DNA of 60,000 bases from Adiantum capillus-veneris (GCA_014529385.2 CM043971.1:29221709-29281708); one strand, 5' to 3'; shown: positions 1-13,817, counted from the first letter of the stretch. Translations and numbers: made by a program. Notes: generated by a model from the sequence alone, not told the origin.

Positions 1-1085
1 AACGGTGGAAATGTATCAAATATACATCAACCACGTTGCAATTGTAAGTACTCTTGACATGTGAACTTACTGATACTCTCATTATAACTTTTCTTATATA
101 TTTTGCAATGTTTCTCCCGCTTGTTATGAGTAATGTCTCTACTCTTCACAACTCAATTACATTAGATTTGTCATTTGTACTTATTGATACTCTTAGTTTA
201 ACTCTTCTTATATATATTGCAGATGTTTATCCCTCTTCTTATGAGCAATGGGAGCCTGTGGAGTGCATAATAGGCCTCTTCCATGTTGTACATGCCCATA
301 TTGGTTCTCTACAGTATTCAGAGAGGACCAGCAAAAGATTGGCTGATGAGGGAATCTTTTTTTATGACCACTTTTACCAACTCAGCTCAGGCAATAAGAA
401 TGGCATGTTGGTGAAACTGCCTCTACCGACCGATTGGAACACTGTGGACTGGCCAGTTCCCGAGGAAACAATGGTGGAGGCAATGCGAAGTAAGCTCTAC
501 AAGGATATACAAAGGTCTCTACGTAGCTCTATTCCTACCAAACTGGTTCGAATTGCAAACTTTTGTCCTGTTGCACTCTTCATAGAGCTGTTTCATAGCT
601 ACAACATCAGAGTTACAAAAACTATGTTCATGTGCAAGTCATTTCAGCAGTCATCTTGTGACAAACTTCTTGACAAAGGATGGTATGCAAAGGAAGAGAT
701 TGGTTTACGGTGCGAGGTCGCGCTTGATACTCTAGTTGTCAAGTACATGATTGCAAGCCAATCACTATTACTCTCATTTTGGTATATGCGATCACAAATG
801 CTAAACGGTAAGTACATTCCTATGGACCAAGTTTCTGCAGGTTTGGAAGATAATCCTACTGTGGATGTGGAAGTGATTGATAAAGAGAATGGCCTACTAT
901 TGGTGGTTACAATAAGGGAGCTATGCAGTCTTCAGCATTTGCGAAATGACATCATTGAAGAGTCAATGGACAAGGAACTATCAGATTTTTCCTTTTTCTT
1001 AGCTGGCCGTAAGGTGATGCGGCGAAGAGAAAAAGATATTTTGTGCAAAGAGTTGGATGGTCGGGTTGAAGTAGTGTCAATGTAA
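1..1085 (+). CDS. P1 protein of element A (novel; ubiquitin-like C-terminus), 5' partial
   Basis: No known family is recognised for the main body. The first exon ends at base 43 before a GTAAGT donor, and the second starts at 223 after a TATTGCAG acceptor; the phase fits and the coding sequence runs to the stop at 1083-1085. The true N-terminus lies left of the window. A decayed paralogue at 31.0-32.0 kb matches both the exon-1 end and the exon-2 body (VVHAHIG against AIHADIG, a shared EWPVP/DWPVP block, then a Cys-Lys block), which supports this model. The last 60 residues (LRELxxLQHLR-like, then SFFLAGRKVMRRREKD) resemble ubiquitin-like beta-grasp domains that end in a 'V.RR.E' strand; that is inference. 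The gene is tail-to-tail with the protease-phosphatase gene. It may be an accessory protein of the mobile element. Confidence 0.6.
62..266 (+). repeat. Imperfect direct duplication at the P1 intron acceptor
   Basis: Two related stretches, about 62-150 and 177-266, each run from ACTTA(C/T)TGATACTCT through a TATATATT(T/G)GCA acceptor-like tract into TTATGAG(T/C)AATG. The second copy has the functional TTGCAG acceptor; the first has TTGCAATG and looks dead. The intron appears to have grown by duplicating its 3' end. Confidence 0.55.
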
Positions 1086-1204
1086 CAGATATTCTTGTAA
1101 ACCCAAGTGTATACAAATGACTTTCAAGACATGAAGTTTATTGATCTCATTTTTCAATTGTGCCCTGTGAAAAAGTGTGCTTGAAATACATTTCTTTACC
1201 ACGT

Positions 1205-1208
<4 letters not shown>

Positions 1209-1264
<56 letters not shown>
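1209..1264. repeat. (CT)n/(GT)n microsatellite
   Basis: About 24 uninterrupted CT units followed by a few GT units. It lies in the intergenic space between the two convergent genes P1 and the protease-phosphatase gene. Confidence 0.95.
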
Positions 1265-1265
<1 letters not shown>

Positions 1266-1302
1266 CTATATATGTTAGACAAGACAAAGACAGATAGAAG
1301 AA

Positions 1303-3385
1303 TCATCTTAATTCATTAGAAAGTACAAACTCGTCCGTGAACAATAGACTGAGATACAATTTCTGTAAGTATGGAATCAGAATGTCTTCAAGGTAAAAAT
1401 CGAAGGAATGCCCCTCGAAAGACGGTGGTGAGATAGTTGTTCCCGGCGGATTTAGTTCTCCCTTTTCGGGAGTATCATCAATTAGTAGTGTATTAGTTGC
1501 ATCAAAGGGTACACCGATTTGGCTAAACGGTTTGTACAAAAGAGGTAATCTTGGTTTTTTAGGGTGGTAGTGGCCCTCAACAGTAACGCATTTTCTTTGA
1601 TCATACAAAAAGGCAAAATCTGACGTGTGAGCTTGGCATACACTGCAAACTATTGCAACTAGTGGCGATAAGTTTTGCCTTTGCATTGAAGACCATATGC
1701 CAACTCTGAAGCGCGGAAGAAGAAACTCAATAAACTCCTTGGTTCCTGGACGAACCACGACTCGACAAGTTCCCATCCGAAACGTTTGCAAATCCTCAAA
1801 GGGTCCTCTGTCACTGAGAGGCACCCGCATCAGCAGCAATCCATTGACGTCCAAGATAATCAACCTCTGTAAAAGTTGACAAGTACATATAAGTAGTTAG
1901 AAGCTGAACATATTTTGCCACACTTGAATAGACATTACCGGAACAACCGTATCTACAGGTAGCAAGGGTCCATACTGGGTCTCTGTAGTGTTCATGTCGT
2001 TGTTGCTCTCCTCCGCTTTATCTTCATAGTCATCATTCAAATCTTCATCAGGGGTCTCCCCCATGGCCCTTTCTGCCTGATTCAAGGTTGATCGGCTTGC
2101 CTCATACATCCTTCCCTGATCCATATCATTTTGCTCATCCCGAGGCCTGCTTTCCTCATCCATATCCTTTTGCTCATCTATAGGCCTGCTTTCCTCATCT
2201 TCGGTTTCAGCCATAGGCTCTTTTGGCTGTTCCACAGGCTGACTTGCCTCTTTCATTGTCTCCTCCGGTTGAACCTTAGCAGCTTCCATATGCTCATTTG
2301 TCCTTTCCTCATCCTCGACTCTTTGATCTTCTGCTGATATGACACCCTCGGCCCGATGCGATTCCACTGTATCGGATGTAGGGGTTTGTCGTGTTGGCAC
2401 GTCATGTTTTGTAAGATCAATAGTGCGCTCATCCAAGCCGCTATCTTCAAGCTCTCTAGGGCTTGACATAGTAAGCAGGTGTTGTATTAAACTTACCCGG
2501 TATCTTTGCAAATAATCATATGTGTAGTTTTTTAAAGCACTCTGCAAAATTGAAAGACCACATGATGAGAATTCTTTTATAGACTAAACCAAAACTAACT
2601 GAATGCATTGCAAAATGGGTACCTTAGTCATGAAAGGTTTTAATGCGAAGTAGCTTTGCAGGACATATTCTGCATGGAGAAGACATCTCCAGCCGCAAGA
2701 ATTCCCATCGGTTTGATTTGGGACAGGTACTTCTTTGATTGTGGCCTTGTATAGTTCATACCTTCCACATAGCTTGCCATAGGCAAGCAACAACCTCTTT
2801 ATACAACTGCACAAGGCAATGTCAAGATGTTAGCATGAGGCTTCAAATTTACATGGATATCTATAATAAACACTTTCTGACACAAAACACTTACAGCCTA
2901 ATTTCAGGGTGGGTTCCTTTTATTGAATTGAACACCCACACTGCTGGTTGGTCAACATCAAGGCATATGAGACTCCAGTGATGGTTGTTCTCATATGGGA
3001 AGATGATCACAGTAACTTCCAGCATAGCACAGTGGCGAAACCAGCTCTCAAAGGTCCCAGATGGACTATTCTTTTGTCTAATAATTACAGACATTTGTGG
3101 ATCAAGGAGAAACACCTCTGTGTGAGTGTGCAATGGGAGTTGACTTTTGATCAGGCTGCAGAGACTCTACCTGAGTTAGCAAACCTATTATCTGAGTTTT
3201 CAAAGCTAGCAAGATAGTAACACTTACTTAAGACAAGCATAGATAATTGTGTCTGAAATCTGAGCATCTGGATTCTGCAATAAATCAATGTCCACCTTTT
3301 CCAGAGCTAGGTTTCTGGTTCCATCTACAAATGGTATCTCTGCAAGCAAACCATTCTTCATTGAAAGTAGAGTTTCTTGATTCAT
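1303..3385 (-). CDS. C48/Ulp1-like protease fused to an FCP1-type phosphatase-like domain (element A)
   Basis: I join five exons by GT-AG sites with matching phase: 3385-3228, 3155-2895, 2806-2623, 2541-1939 and 1866-1303, giving 589 residues. Exons 1-3 carry a cysteine-protease fold of the C48 (SUMO/ubiquitin-like protease) type: NNHHWSLICLD supplies the catalytic His, followed by an aspartate or asparagine position in VFNSIKG, then the Gln-to-Cys block QTDGNSCGWRC. Exon 4 is an acidic, low-complexity linker rich in E, D and Q. Exon 5 resembles FCP1/SCP C-terminal-domain phosphatases (HAD family): IILDVNGLLL, RPGTKEFIEFLLPRFRVGIW, and LLIDDTPEKGELNPP. The family's DxDx(T/V) nucleophile motif reads DVNGL, so the second Asp is Asn and activity is doubtful. 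Ulp1-type proteases occur in several plant DNA transposons; the fusion to a phosphatase fold is unfamiliar to me. The ATG at 3385 is the first after an in-frame TAG that separates it from the H3-like gene. Confidence 0.7.
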
Positions 3386-3424
3386 TGCCTCTATAGACAG
3401 GGTCACATTGCACTCTGTTTGTTT

Positions 3425-4054
3425 CTAGGACACCTCTGCTACTTTTGCTTTCTCCTGAAGCTCTGCTTCCCTCATTTCCTCTGTTTGGCGAGCAATAGTC
3501 TCTGCCTTTGCCCTTGTATTCACATCATGTGTGACATCTACAACTGTCAGCTGAGGCACTAGCTCCGGGGTGTATAACAAAATTTCTCTCATTTTCTTAT
3601 CCTTGCAGACATTGGGGACCAGCAGTTTGTCATACCTCCACCTTATTCTTTTCAATGTCTCACTATCTTTGTCCATTATAGTAACCCTGTGGGCATGGGC
3701 TGCAACAATGGTCATGTCACTGAAGTACTCCAGTAGGAAGTCCTCAGCTGCTTCCTGTAGAGCCATTAATGCCACCACCTTCCACCTTTTGGTGCCCCAG
3801 GTAGCTTCATCACATATGGACCTCACCATCCTCTGGAAGGGCAGCTTTGGTATGCATAAATCTACACATTTCTGTGCCTTTCTGATTTCTCTGAAAAGTC
3901 CCATGCAGGTTTGGAGCTTCTTCATCCTTGGCCCTTTCAGAATTTTATTTGGTTTTCCAAGTCTTTTCTTTGGGGTTGCTGATCTACCACTTGCTTTCGA
4001 TGCTAATCCTGGACCCTTGCCTACCTTCCTTGCAGTGGCTTTTGTTCTAGCCAT
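3425..4054 (-). CDS. Histone H3-like protein (element A)
   Basis: The gene is a single exon of 209 residues. The ATG at 4054 is chosen because the protein then starts MARTKATARK, matching the canonical H3 tail ARTKQTARK; the Lys4 and Lys9 positions are kept. After a basic linker comes a histone fold: an FREIRKAQKC block (alpha-N), KLPFQRMVR (alpha-1), ALMALQEAAEDFLLEYF (alpha-2) and AHAHRVTIMDKD (start of alpha-3). These line up one-to-one with H3 landmarks. Unlike H3, about 70 further residues follow the fold, ending in a Glu-rich, probably coiled-coil segment. The stop is TAG, and the same frame stays open into the downstream protease gene. Canonical H3 is about 136 residues, and this copy is too divergent to be a host replication H3. 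A role as a chromatin mimic or as a nucleosome component for the element is inference. Confidence 0.8.
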   Translation of the reverse strand: MARTKATARKVGKGPGLASKASGRSATPKKRLGKPNKILKGPRMKKLQTCMGLFREIRKAQKCVDLCIPKLPFQRMVRSICDEATWGTKRWKVVALMALQEAAEDFLLEYFSDMTIVAAHAHRVTIMDKDSETLKRIRWRYDKLLVPNVCKDKKMREILLYTPELVPQLTVVDVTHDVNTRAKAETIARQTEEMREAELQEKAKVAEVS

Positions 4055-4103
4055 CTTACTGTACACCAAAAGAAGAGTCTCAATCCCCTTCTCTCTTTCT
4101 ATG

Positions 4104-4201
<98 letters not shown>

Positions 4202-4216
4202 TTAGCATATATAACT

Positions 4217-4249
<33 letters not shown>

Positions 4250-4338
4250 ATCCACATTACTAAAGGCGCGCACAGACCACTTTTTAACCTCAACGAACAC
4301 GTCCGCGCGCCGTTAGTATAGGTTAAAATAACACACCG

Positions 4339-4429
<91 letters not shown>

Positions 4430-4560
4430 TCAATGGACAGTACTAACGGCGTGCATAGACACATGCACTACGGGTATGACTCTCTACGCGCGCCGTTGGT
4501 TTAGAGAGAGAGAGAGAGAGAGAGAATGCGTGTGTGTGTGTGTGTGTGTGTGTGTATTTT
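4104..4560. repeat. Compound (CT)n/(GA)n/(GT)n microsatellite with GC-rich inverted motifs
   Basis: Pure CT tracts at about 4108-4196 and 4344-4427, GA at 4225-4250 and 4503-4525, GT at 4527-4555. Between them lie copies of a motif ACTAA(A/C)GGCG(C/T)GC and its complement GCGCGCCGTTAGTA. It sits between the divergent H3-like and P2 genes, so it probably contains both 5' leaders. A TATATA element at about 4207-4214 could serve the H3-like gene on the minus strand. Confidence 0.85.
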
Positions 4561-4562
4561 TA

Positions 4563-4735
<173 letters not shown>

Positions 4736-5033
4736 AGAAACAGAGATAGAGAGATTTAGGCAAAGCCAGAGGGAGAAGCAGACCTTCGTTATCTCGCTGC
4801 GTGGCGTTGCTGTCGGAGACGCAGGCTATGCTCTTGCACACTCTCTATCTCACTCTCTCACTCACTCACTCTCTTTCACGAGGTGTAGTTTTTCTCTCTC
4901 TTGACCGCTTTATATGGCGTACAAAAAGTATACGGAAATAATAATGACCACACGTGCGACCGCATGCAAATATATTTTAATTTATTGTGACACGTGGGGC
5001 GCCGCCGTGTGTATCCGTTATAAGTGTGATTTT

Positions 5034-5116
5034 GAGAGAGAGAAAGAGAGAGAACAATAGAGAGAGAGAGAGAGAGTCTTAGAGAGAGAGAGAGAGAGAG
5101 AGCAGATTGTCACAAA

Positions 5117-5166
<50 letters not shown>

Positions 5167-5330
5167 CTCAGAGAGAGAGAAAGCGTGATCAGCTTGTCAC
5201 AGAGATAGGGAGAGGGAGAGACACAGATTGAGAGAGATAGAGAAAGAGGGAGTCCTTACTCTCAGAGAGAGAGGGAGAGAAAGAGAGAGGGAGGGAGAAA
5301 GACAAACTCCGCTTGACACAGAGAAAAGCA
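5034..5330. repeat. (GA)n-rich tract upstream of P2
   Basis: Nearly continuous GAGA with interruptions, ending directly at the proposed P2 start codon, so it probably forms the P2 promoter or leader. GA/CT repeats bind GAGA-type factors in plants; use here is inference. Confidence 0.7.
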
Positions 5331-7920
<2,590 letters not shown>

Positions 7921-7983
7921 TACACTTCAAGTACCAATTGTACAAGATCATGTATTACATAAATTTTGTACAATGCCATCCAC

Positions 7984-10834
7984 TCAGAGTATCTTTCTCC
8001 ACTTGTGATTCACATACACCATTGTCTCTCTCCACCTTCGTTGACTTTCACGAGCTCCGGAGTTGTTGTATGCCATTGATCTTTTAGCTTTTTGTTGTTG
8101 TAAATGTCTGATGGCTTGTGCTGTTGCTGAATTTGCCAAGACTTCTTTTGCCTGCATTCGATGAATGATTCTACGATAGAACCATTCAAATAGTTCTCTC
8201 AAACTGTTAGCCTTGATTCGAGAGCCACCATGTCGTGTGTGCCTGAAATAAGCATTTCTCGCCATGTAATGAGACTTTTCCATCCCTTGGGTATTCCATA
8301 TTGCCGGGTTCCCATACTTCTGTATAAAATATGGCAAATGATTGAAGATGATGTGCTGGATATGAAAACAGATTAGTTAGAATGTTTTACACTCACATAT
8401 TTGCACATAAGAGAGAAAGAAATACATGATAATACCATGTAGTGAGTAATCTGGGTGTCTGTCCATGCTGTCTTGAATGATTTTTTCAGAAGGTTGAGAT
8501 TTTCCTTGAACTTGTTCATATCACCTTGTGACCAGTCATCTTTGTCGCACATCAAAAATAGGATGTCTATTGATCGCCAAACCTCAGCCTTCGCGTTACG
8601 AGTAGTTGGTTCGTGGTCTTTGACTGCAATATGTAGCTTTTTCCAGCTCTGATACTCTACCTTGCTAACATAAGATGTGTTATATATTTTTCCATGTTTT
8701 GTTAGCTTTGGATCTCTTGTACCTTGGGGCTTAGATAAAAACCTCCGTGCCTTCACCCCACCGATGGATGGTTTGCATGGGACATCCTTCTCAGCAGTTG
8801 ATCTCTTTTCATCCCGCTGGATTTTCACATTGCCACCATGAAGCCCCATATCCGACAGTACCATTTCTAAGCACTGCAAGGCTACTTGTCGTTCTGCAGA
8901 GTTCTTAATCTTCCAAGCAAACCCGATGTATAAGTAGACCAATTTCTCTACAATTCTGCAAAGGGCATGCATTGTACAAATGTGGACATTCACAAGTGGT
9001 ATTTTCAAAACTGGTCGAAAAGCAGGATCCTCAATGTGACGTGTTGGAGCTTTTCTCCACCACTTTGGGTCCATGACCTTTGCAGACTCCATGCAAAACA
9101 AACACGGTGACTTTGCCATTGCACCCATTCCACAATTATACATGCACTTTAATGTTTTAAGGTCACCTGCAAGATGCCACTGAACTTGAAAGTCTCCCCT
9201 TCCATCTAGACGTAGTACCTCTCCCTGGTTAGTCTGTCGATCAATCACCTCCGGAATATTAGTTCGATGGAACACCCAATATAGAATCTCATGATCTTCT
9301 TTCTTTACCTGCAACACAAAATAAATGAGACTTAAGTAGATCTGAACATTTGAGCTTACTTGAGAATATCGCTTACCTCAAACGCACCAAGCCACCATAT
9401 GTTAGATTCTGATTGAACACTAAAATATAAAGGATCATCACTGGGACACTTTGAGAGGGCTCTATTCATTAAAGTAATAGTAACACGCTCTAGCTTTTTC
9501 TCTTTAACAAGCTCACACTCATCCAGTTTTAACACAAAATGTAATAGTCCACGTGACTCTTCAAATGTGATGTTGTAAAACTCCACCATTCTCTTCTGTA
9601 GTATCCGCAAGTCCATAAAAATATTGTTGAACTCATCATATGCCATGTTGGCTCCATGGCCACTGTAAGTTGCTTTAATATGAAAGGGTTGTCCAAGATA
9701 GTCTCCCTGTGCCTCGTTAAGCTGAAGCCTCTCTTTCCAAACACTTGAGGCTGATGGTAGAAGTTTGGATTTTATACCCTTCCTAACAAAGATGGATGAG
9801 ACAGACTTTTGGATAGCCGAATATCCTCTTTTGCTTACACCAAGTGAATCAAGTGTGCCTTGTATCTCTTTTGCAGGCACTGAGTTCTCTGAAATAAAGC
9901 GGTCCACTACATTTCTTTGTAGAACCTTAAACTTCTTGTCATGTACTATATCTGCTGCCAGGCTTCTACTTATAAGTGGCTTCAATCTCTTTCCTATATT
10001 GGCTTTGGGGTCAATGTTTTCCTTGTCAGGATAGATTGAGTCTCTACATGAAGACAATGCATAAGTAAATAACAGAAAATTTGCTTCACTAACACTATTT
10101 AGGCACATGAAAACAATGCATAACAAGAAAAAACAAAGAGATTACTTAACTAAGACAATGTAGCCAACCAAGAAGCATCACCTTAATGCTCGGATTCTTT
10201 TCTTGAGACCTCCTGATGCAACCTGCAATGTTTCAAGATTGCGCAATTTCTTCTTTCGGATACGACCACCCAAGATGGTGTCCTTCATTTGACAACTTCG
10301 CACCTTTCCTTTCAGTTCTTGTACCTCTGTTTTATGTTGCAAAATGGTAACCTGATCTGTAGAATGTAAATGTGAAAGGCGAACAATCTCACATTGTTGA
10401 GCTTGGAGAATGCTCTTGTAAGTTCCAGCTTCTCTTGTAAGTGATTTACAATAACCCAGAAGGCCGTTTTCTCCATCACCAGCAAAGGTCAATAAGCTTG
10501 TAGGATTGACAAACGGTGGAGACGCATTAGTTATTGGATTCTTAGGGTAGAGAGAGCCTCTCGTCCAGATATCTATGTGTTTAGCTCCTTGAGCTCTGAG
10601 CGTGTCTATGGAGGTGGGAGGTATATGTGTGTTTGTTTTACTGCGCTTAATCAATGGTTGGTACTCATTGTCCAAATCAATGTGAAGGTGATATTTGGCT
10701 CGTTTGTGGGTAACATTTGTGCCATTTGAGGAGTGCGCCATTAGCCAAATGTGCAGGTTTAATGGAAAGTGAATAGTGGCTGCGGATTCGTCCCTCCATG
10801 TTAGCCTCATTCCCTCCGTATTGACGTTGTTCAT
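7984..10834 (-). CDS. Transposase-like protein (element A), apparently intact
   Basis: I join four exons by GT-AG sites with matching phase: 10834-10182, 10043-9377, 9308-8436 and 8355-7984, giving 854 residues with no internal stop. The N-terminal exon is basic with a coiled-coil-like end. The core contains DGRGDFQVQWHLAGDLKTLK, then a Cys cluster (MYNCG...SPCLFCM), a VHICTMHALCRIVEKL helix, then across the last intron THYM-HIIFNHLPYF and TQGMEKSHY, and finally YFRHTRHGG. These blocks look like a family of RNase-H-fold transposase-like proteins seen in animals and seedless plants, with candidate acidic residues in GDLK and GMEK; I cannot assign a named superfamily. Two decayed paralogues lie at 28.7-29.4 and 35.7-37.1 kb, each beside an H3-like copy. 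This gene is the best candidate for the enzyme that moved the element. Confidence 0.7.
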
Positions 10835-10965
10835 TCAATACAACTAAGAAGAGGATTATCCCTCAATCACTACGAACGAATGTTCAGAGGGGTAAGGAAT
10901 CTACTTAAAGTACACTTTTTGAAGTTTTACTATGAAAGACCCAGCTCTTTTATTTGTCATTTTTT
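10835..10965. other. Junction between element A and the gypsy element
   Basis: About 130 bases lie between the transposase start and the end of the next minus-strand ORF. I see no clear terminal inverted repeat or target-site duplication, so the right end of element A is not fixed. Confidence 0.4.
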
Positions 10966-13343
10966 CTAGAGAGAGTGCAAAAAATACATTTTCTTAGAAG
11001 GCCCTCCAAATGACCTCCGAAATTTCCTAATGGCTTCTTTGGCCGTGTCTCTGATTTCCGCTTCTATGGCCTTTCGCAGCTTCTCTTCTTCTTCTTGTGT
11101 CAGATCTTGTGGCTCTTGAGAGGTTCCTACAAGGATTTCCTCTTGCATGGGTGTGTCCACAGGATTTGTCACATTCTCTAAATCTATTCCTTCCATGGCT
11201 GTTGGCCCGGTGTTGAACTGCTCTGCTGTCTGGTGGCCTCTCAGCTCTTCTATTTGCTTTTGGAATGTCTGCTTTTCTGCCTCAGGTTGCTCTCCCATAT
11301 TCACAAGGAGGTCGTTCAAATCGGCATTTATCTTCCCCGCCTCCTCGAGCTTTCTCTTTATGGTTTCCAGCTCATTCTGCATTGCCTTGTGCTCTTCTTC
11401 CATGCGGGTTTTCATGACAACTGACCCCTCGGCCATCATCAGCCTTTTCTTTTTCTCTAAGGTTAACTCCTTCTAGAGCTCTTTCATTTGCTCCTCATAA
11501 AGCTGACTCTCTGAAGTGGTGTGAGTCGAGCTAGTAGCTCTGACTCTGGCAAGAGATGCCCGTAGCCGTTGGATGGTTTGATCTTTAACTTTAATCTGGT
11601 CCTTGAGCTCAATGACCTCATCATGGCTAGCATCCTGCTCTATCTCTACCTTCTCTTTGGCATTCCGCATGGCTTCCACTTCCTTGGACTCTTCAGCAAG
11701 TTGTAGGGTTAGGTTGTCCCTTTCCCTCTCTGCATCTGTCAATGACTTGCTGAGTTTTCTGTATTCGTCTTCGGCTCCTTGCAGTCTTTGAGCTGCTTCC
11801 TTATTTTCTCTTTCCACCTCCTGGCATCTTTGCAATGCCTTTGCCAAATTGGCTTGCAGCTCTGCTTCTCTCTCTATATGCCTTTGCCAAATTGGATTAG
11901 CTTCTTCTTTTTGCTCTTTCTCTTGGCTCTGTTCTTGCCTTGAATCTTCTTGATCTTCAGATTTGTCTAGCTCCTCCTTCTGTTGAGTTTGTGGAGGGCT
12001 ATGAGCAAGTGGTGATGGAGGTGGGCTGGACTCAGGGTTGGACGGTGGAGTTGCCGGATTTTTCTTGAAGTCCTTGTCCGCTTTGTCTTTCTCTCTCTCT
12101 CTCTCTCTTGGCCTTTGTGCTCTTCTAGCAGTTGCCGTTGTACTTCATCCACTTCTGCTTCTGTAAATGGTACATTTGGGATATTTTTTGCCATAGCATC
12201 CAGTATCTCAAAATTCTTAATATAATCTTCAAATCTATCTCTGTGCACCCTTCGGGATGATCCCGACATGGTTTCCAGTGACGGCTTCCATAATTCGCTC
12301 AAATCCCCCTTGAGGGCTCTTTCGGCTTTGAAGCTTTCCATTAGCCACTCTAGCCGAGCCACCTTCTGTGATTTTGTCTCTTTGACCAGCACTTGTACAG
12401 ATTCCTTCTTTCCTTTCTTCAACTCTGGCTACTCCTCTCGCACGGTCTCGAACTGGCGTTTCAACCTTGTGGAAACTCTTGGTGCTTTGGGATGTTCCTC
12501 TTCCTTATCTTCCTTGAGCCTTAGCCAGTCATTTTGTGATGGAGGGTCAGGCCATCTTCCCTTGGCGTGCAATGCCCCATATACCATTTTCGTGATCAGC
12601 TCACCCGGCACAATGTAGGTGGGGTTCTTGTTGCCCATCTTCACTAGATTTTCATGTATATAAGCAGCATAGTTGATCACCTTCGGCTTGCTCTTCTGCA
12701 TTGCCAAGGTGAAGGTTGTGGCAATTGCTCCAGGTGGCATTATGTACTTTTATGGCCGCTTTGTACACATATGTAAGTATTGGTTATACAGCTGACTCAT
12801 GATGGACACTTTGGGGTTTGTGATGTCTTCAAAGGTGTAGTTGTTCTTCTTTTCTGTGTACACCTTGACTTCATCTCTTCTTTTGGTTACACTATCCCCT
12901 TTGTTGGAGAGGTCTAGTGCAGCTGCCACTACTTTCTCTGTGATTTCAATCACAGTGTCTCGCTTGCCCTGCAGATCCGTAACTCTGGCCACTCCATCTT
13001 CTTTGATTGTAGTCACAAACTCCTATACCCTTTTTATGTCAATTCTAGCTGGCACAGCTTCAAAATAATTGTGGAGATCTATCTTCTCCAGGTACTCTGC
13101 CATCTTGCTTCTGACAAACTCATTGAGCTCCCGTGGTAGCATGGGTAGCTCTATTACATTTCCTTCAATGTCTTTGAACACGCCTTGGTAGATCTTCAGA
13201 TCATTAGACTCTAGCAAGTCCTCTTGAATCCACGTGCTAGTTGGCTTAAGAGTTCCTTCTGGGATGAAAAATGGCTCCACTTCTTCCAAATAGTCTTTTA
13301 TGGTCATCCTCTTCTTCTTTGCCGGTGATTTTGCGACTGCCAT
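10966..13343 (-). pseudogene. Extra coiled-coil ORF of gypsy element 1 (degenerate)
   Basis: The ORF starts at an ATG at 13343 (MAVAKSPAKKKR). Its first 400 residues contain an IHENLVKMGNK block like the domain called 'putative plant transposon protein'. A Pro-rich linker and a long coiled coil follow (AERERDNLTLQLAEES and similar), and the C-terminus is RRSFGGPSKK. It is broken by single in-frame stops at 13023 (TAG), 12750 (TAA), 12429 (TAG) and 11473 (TAG), and by a frame change at the (GA)n tract near 12095-12112. It lies downstream of pol in the same sense, where Athila/Tat-type gypsy elements carry additional ORFs. Its function is unknown. Confidence 0.6.
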
Positions 13344-13508
13344 AGATCCTGTTGCACTCAGTAGTCCGAAGTTAGCGTTTTTTCCATATCAGTTGAGAAA
13401 GTGAGTTTTAACTATCCAAATGACTTGAAAATTGAAAATAAAACTTAAAAGGAACTTGGGAAACTGTTCATGTGCTCACAGTGTCATTCTGGCAAAAATT
13501 TATCACTT

Positions 13509-13532
13509 AGACATCCTACACGTAGGATGTCT
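13509..13532. repeat. 24-bp palindrome copy 1
   Basis: Half-site AGACATCCTAC, centre ACAC-G type (one mismatch from a perfect palindrome), then its complement. It is followed by TTTTTCATCA, as in copy 2. Confidence 0.9.
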
Positions 13533-13793
13533 TTTTCATCAGTTTTAGGTGATACTTGGCAGGCTGGTGGCCCTTGGCCTGTGCAACATGGCTATATGAT
13601 TGGAATTGGGTTTGGGCATCAAAAAGTGCCATTTTGGGCAGATTCAGGCTTAAGGCTCACAAATTGGGTTGGATGTCTACGACAAGTGGCAAATGATATC
13701 CAAATGGGTTGAAATTTTATATATGGGCTCCTTGCACCATGGTAATGGCTTCCATGATGTCATTTCTTGCACAGAAGTTCAAAAACATGCTGG

Positions 13794-13817
13794 AGACATC
13801 CTACGCGTAGGATGTCT
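13794..13817. repeat. 24-bp palindrome copy 2 (perfect)
   Basis: AGACATCCTACG followed by its exact reverse complement. The flank TTTTTCATCA is shared with copy 1. Confidence 0.95.

Noticed and set aside
806-838. An intron inside P1 exon 2 (GTAAGT...CTGCAG)
   Set aside because: At about 33 bases it is too short for a plant intron, and the frame is open without removing it.
3425-4054. A host CenH3 or replication-type H3 gene
   Set aside because: The fold is too divergent for replication H3, the C-terminal extension is foreign to CenH3, and relatives recur beside transposase relics.
7984-10834. Naming the transposase KDZ, Plavaka, CACTA or Mutator
   Set aside because: The visible motifs do not match the signatures I know for those groups, so no name is given.
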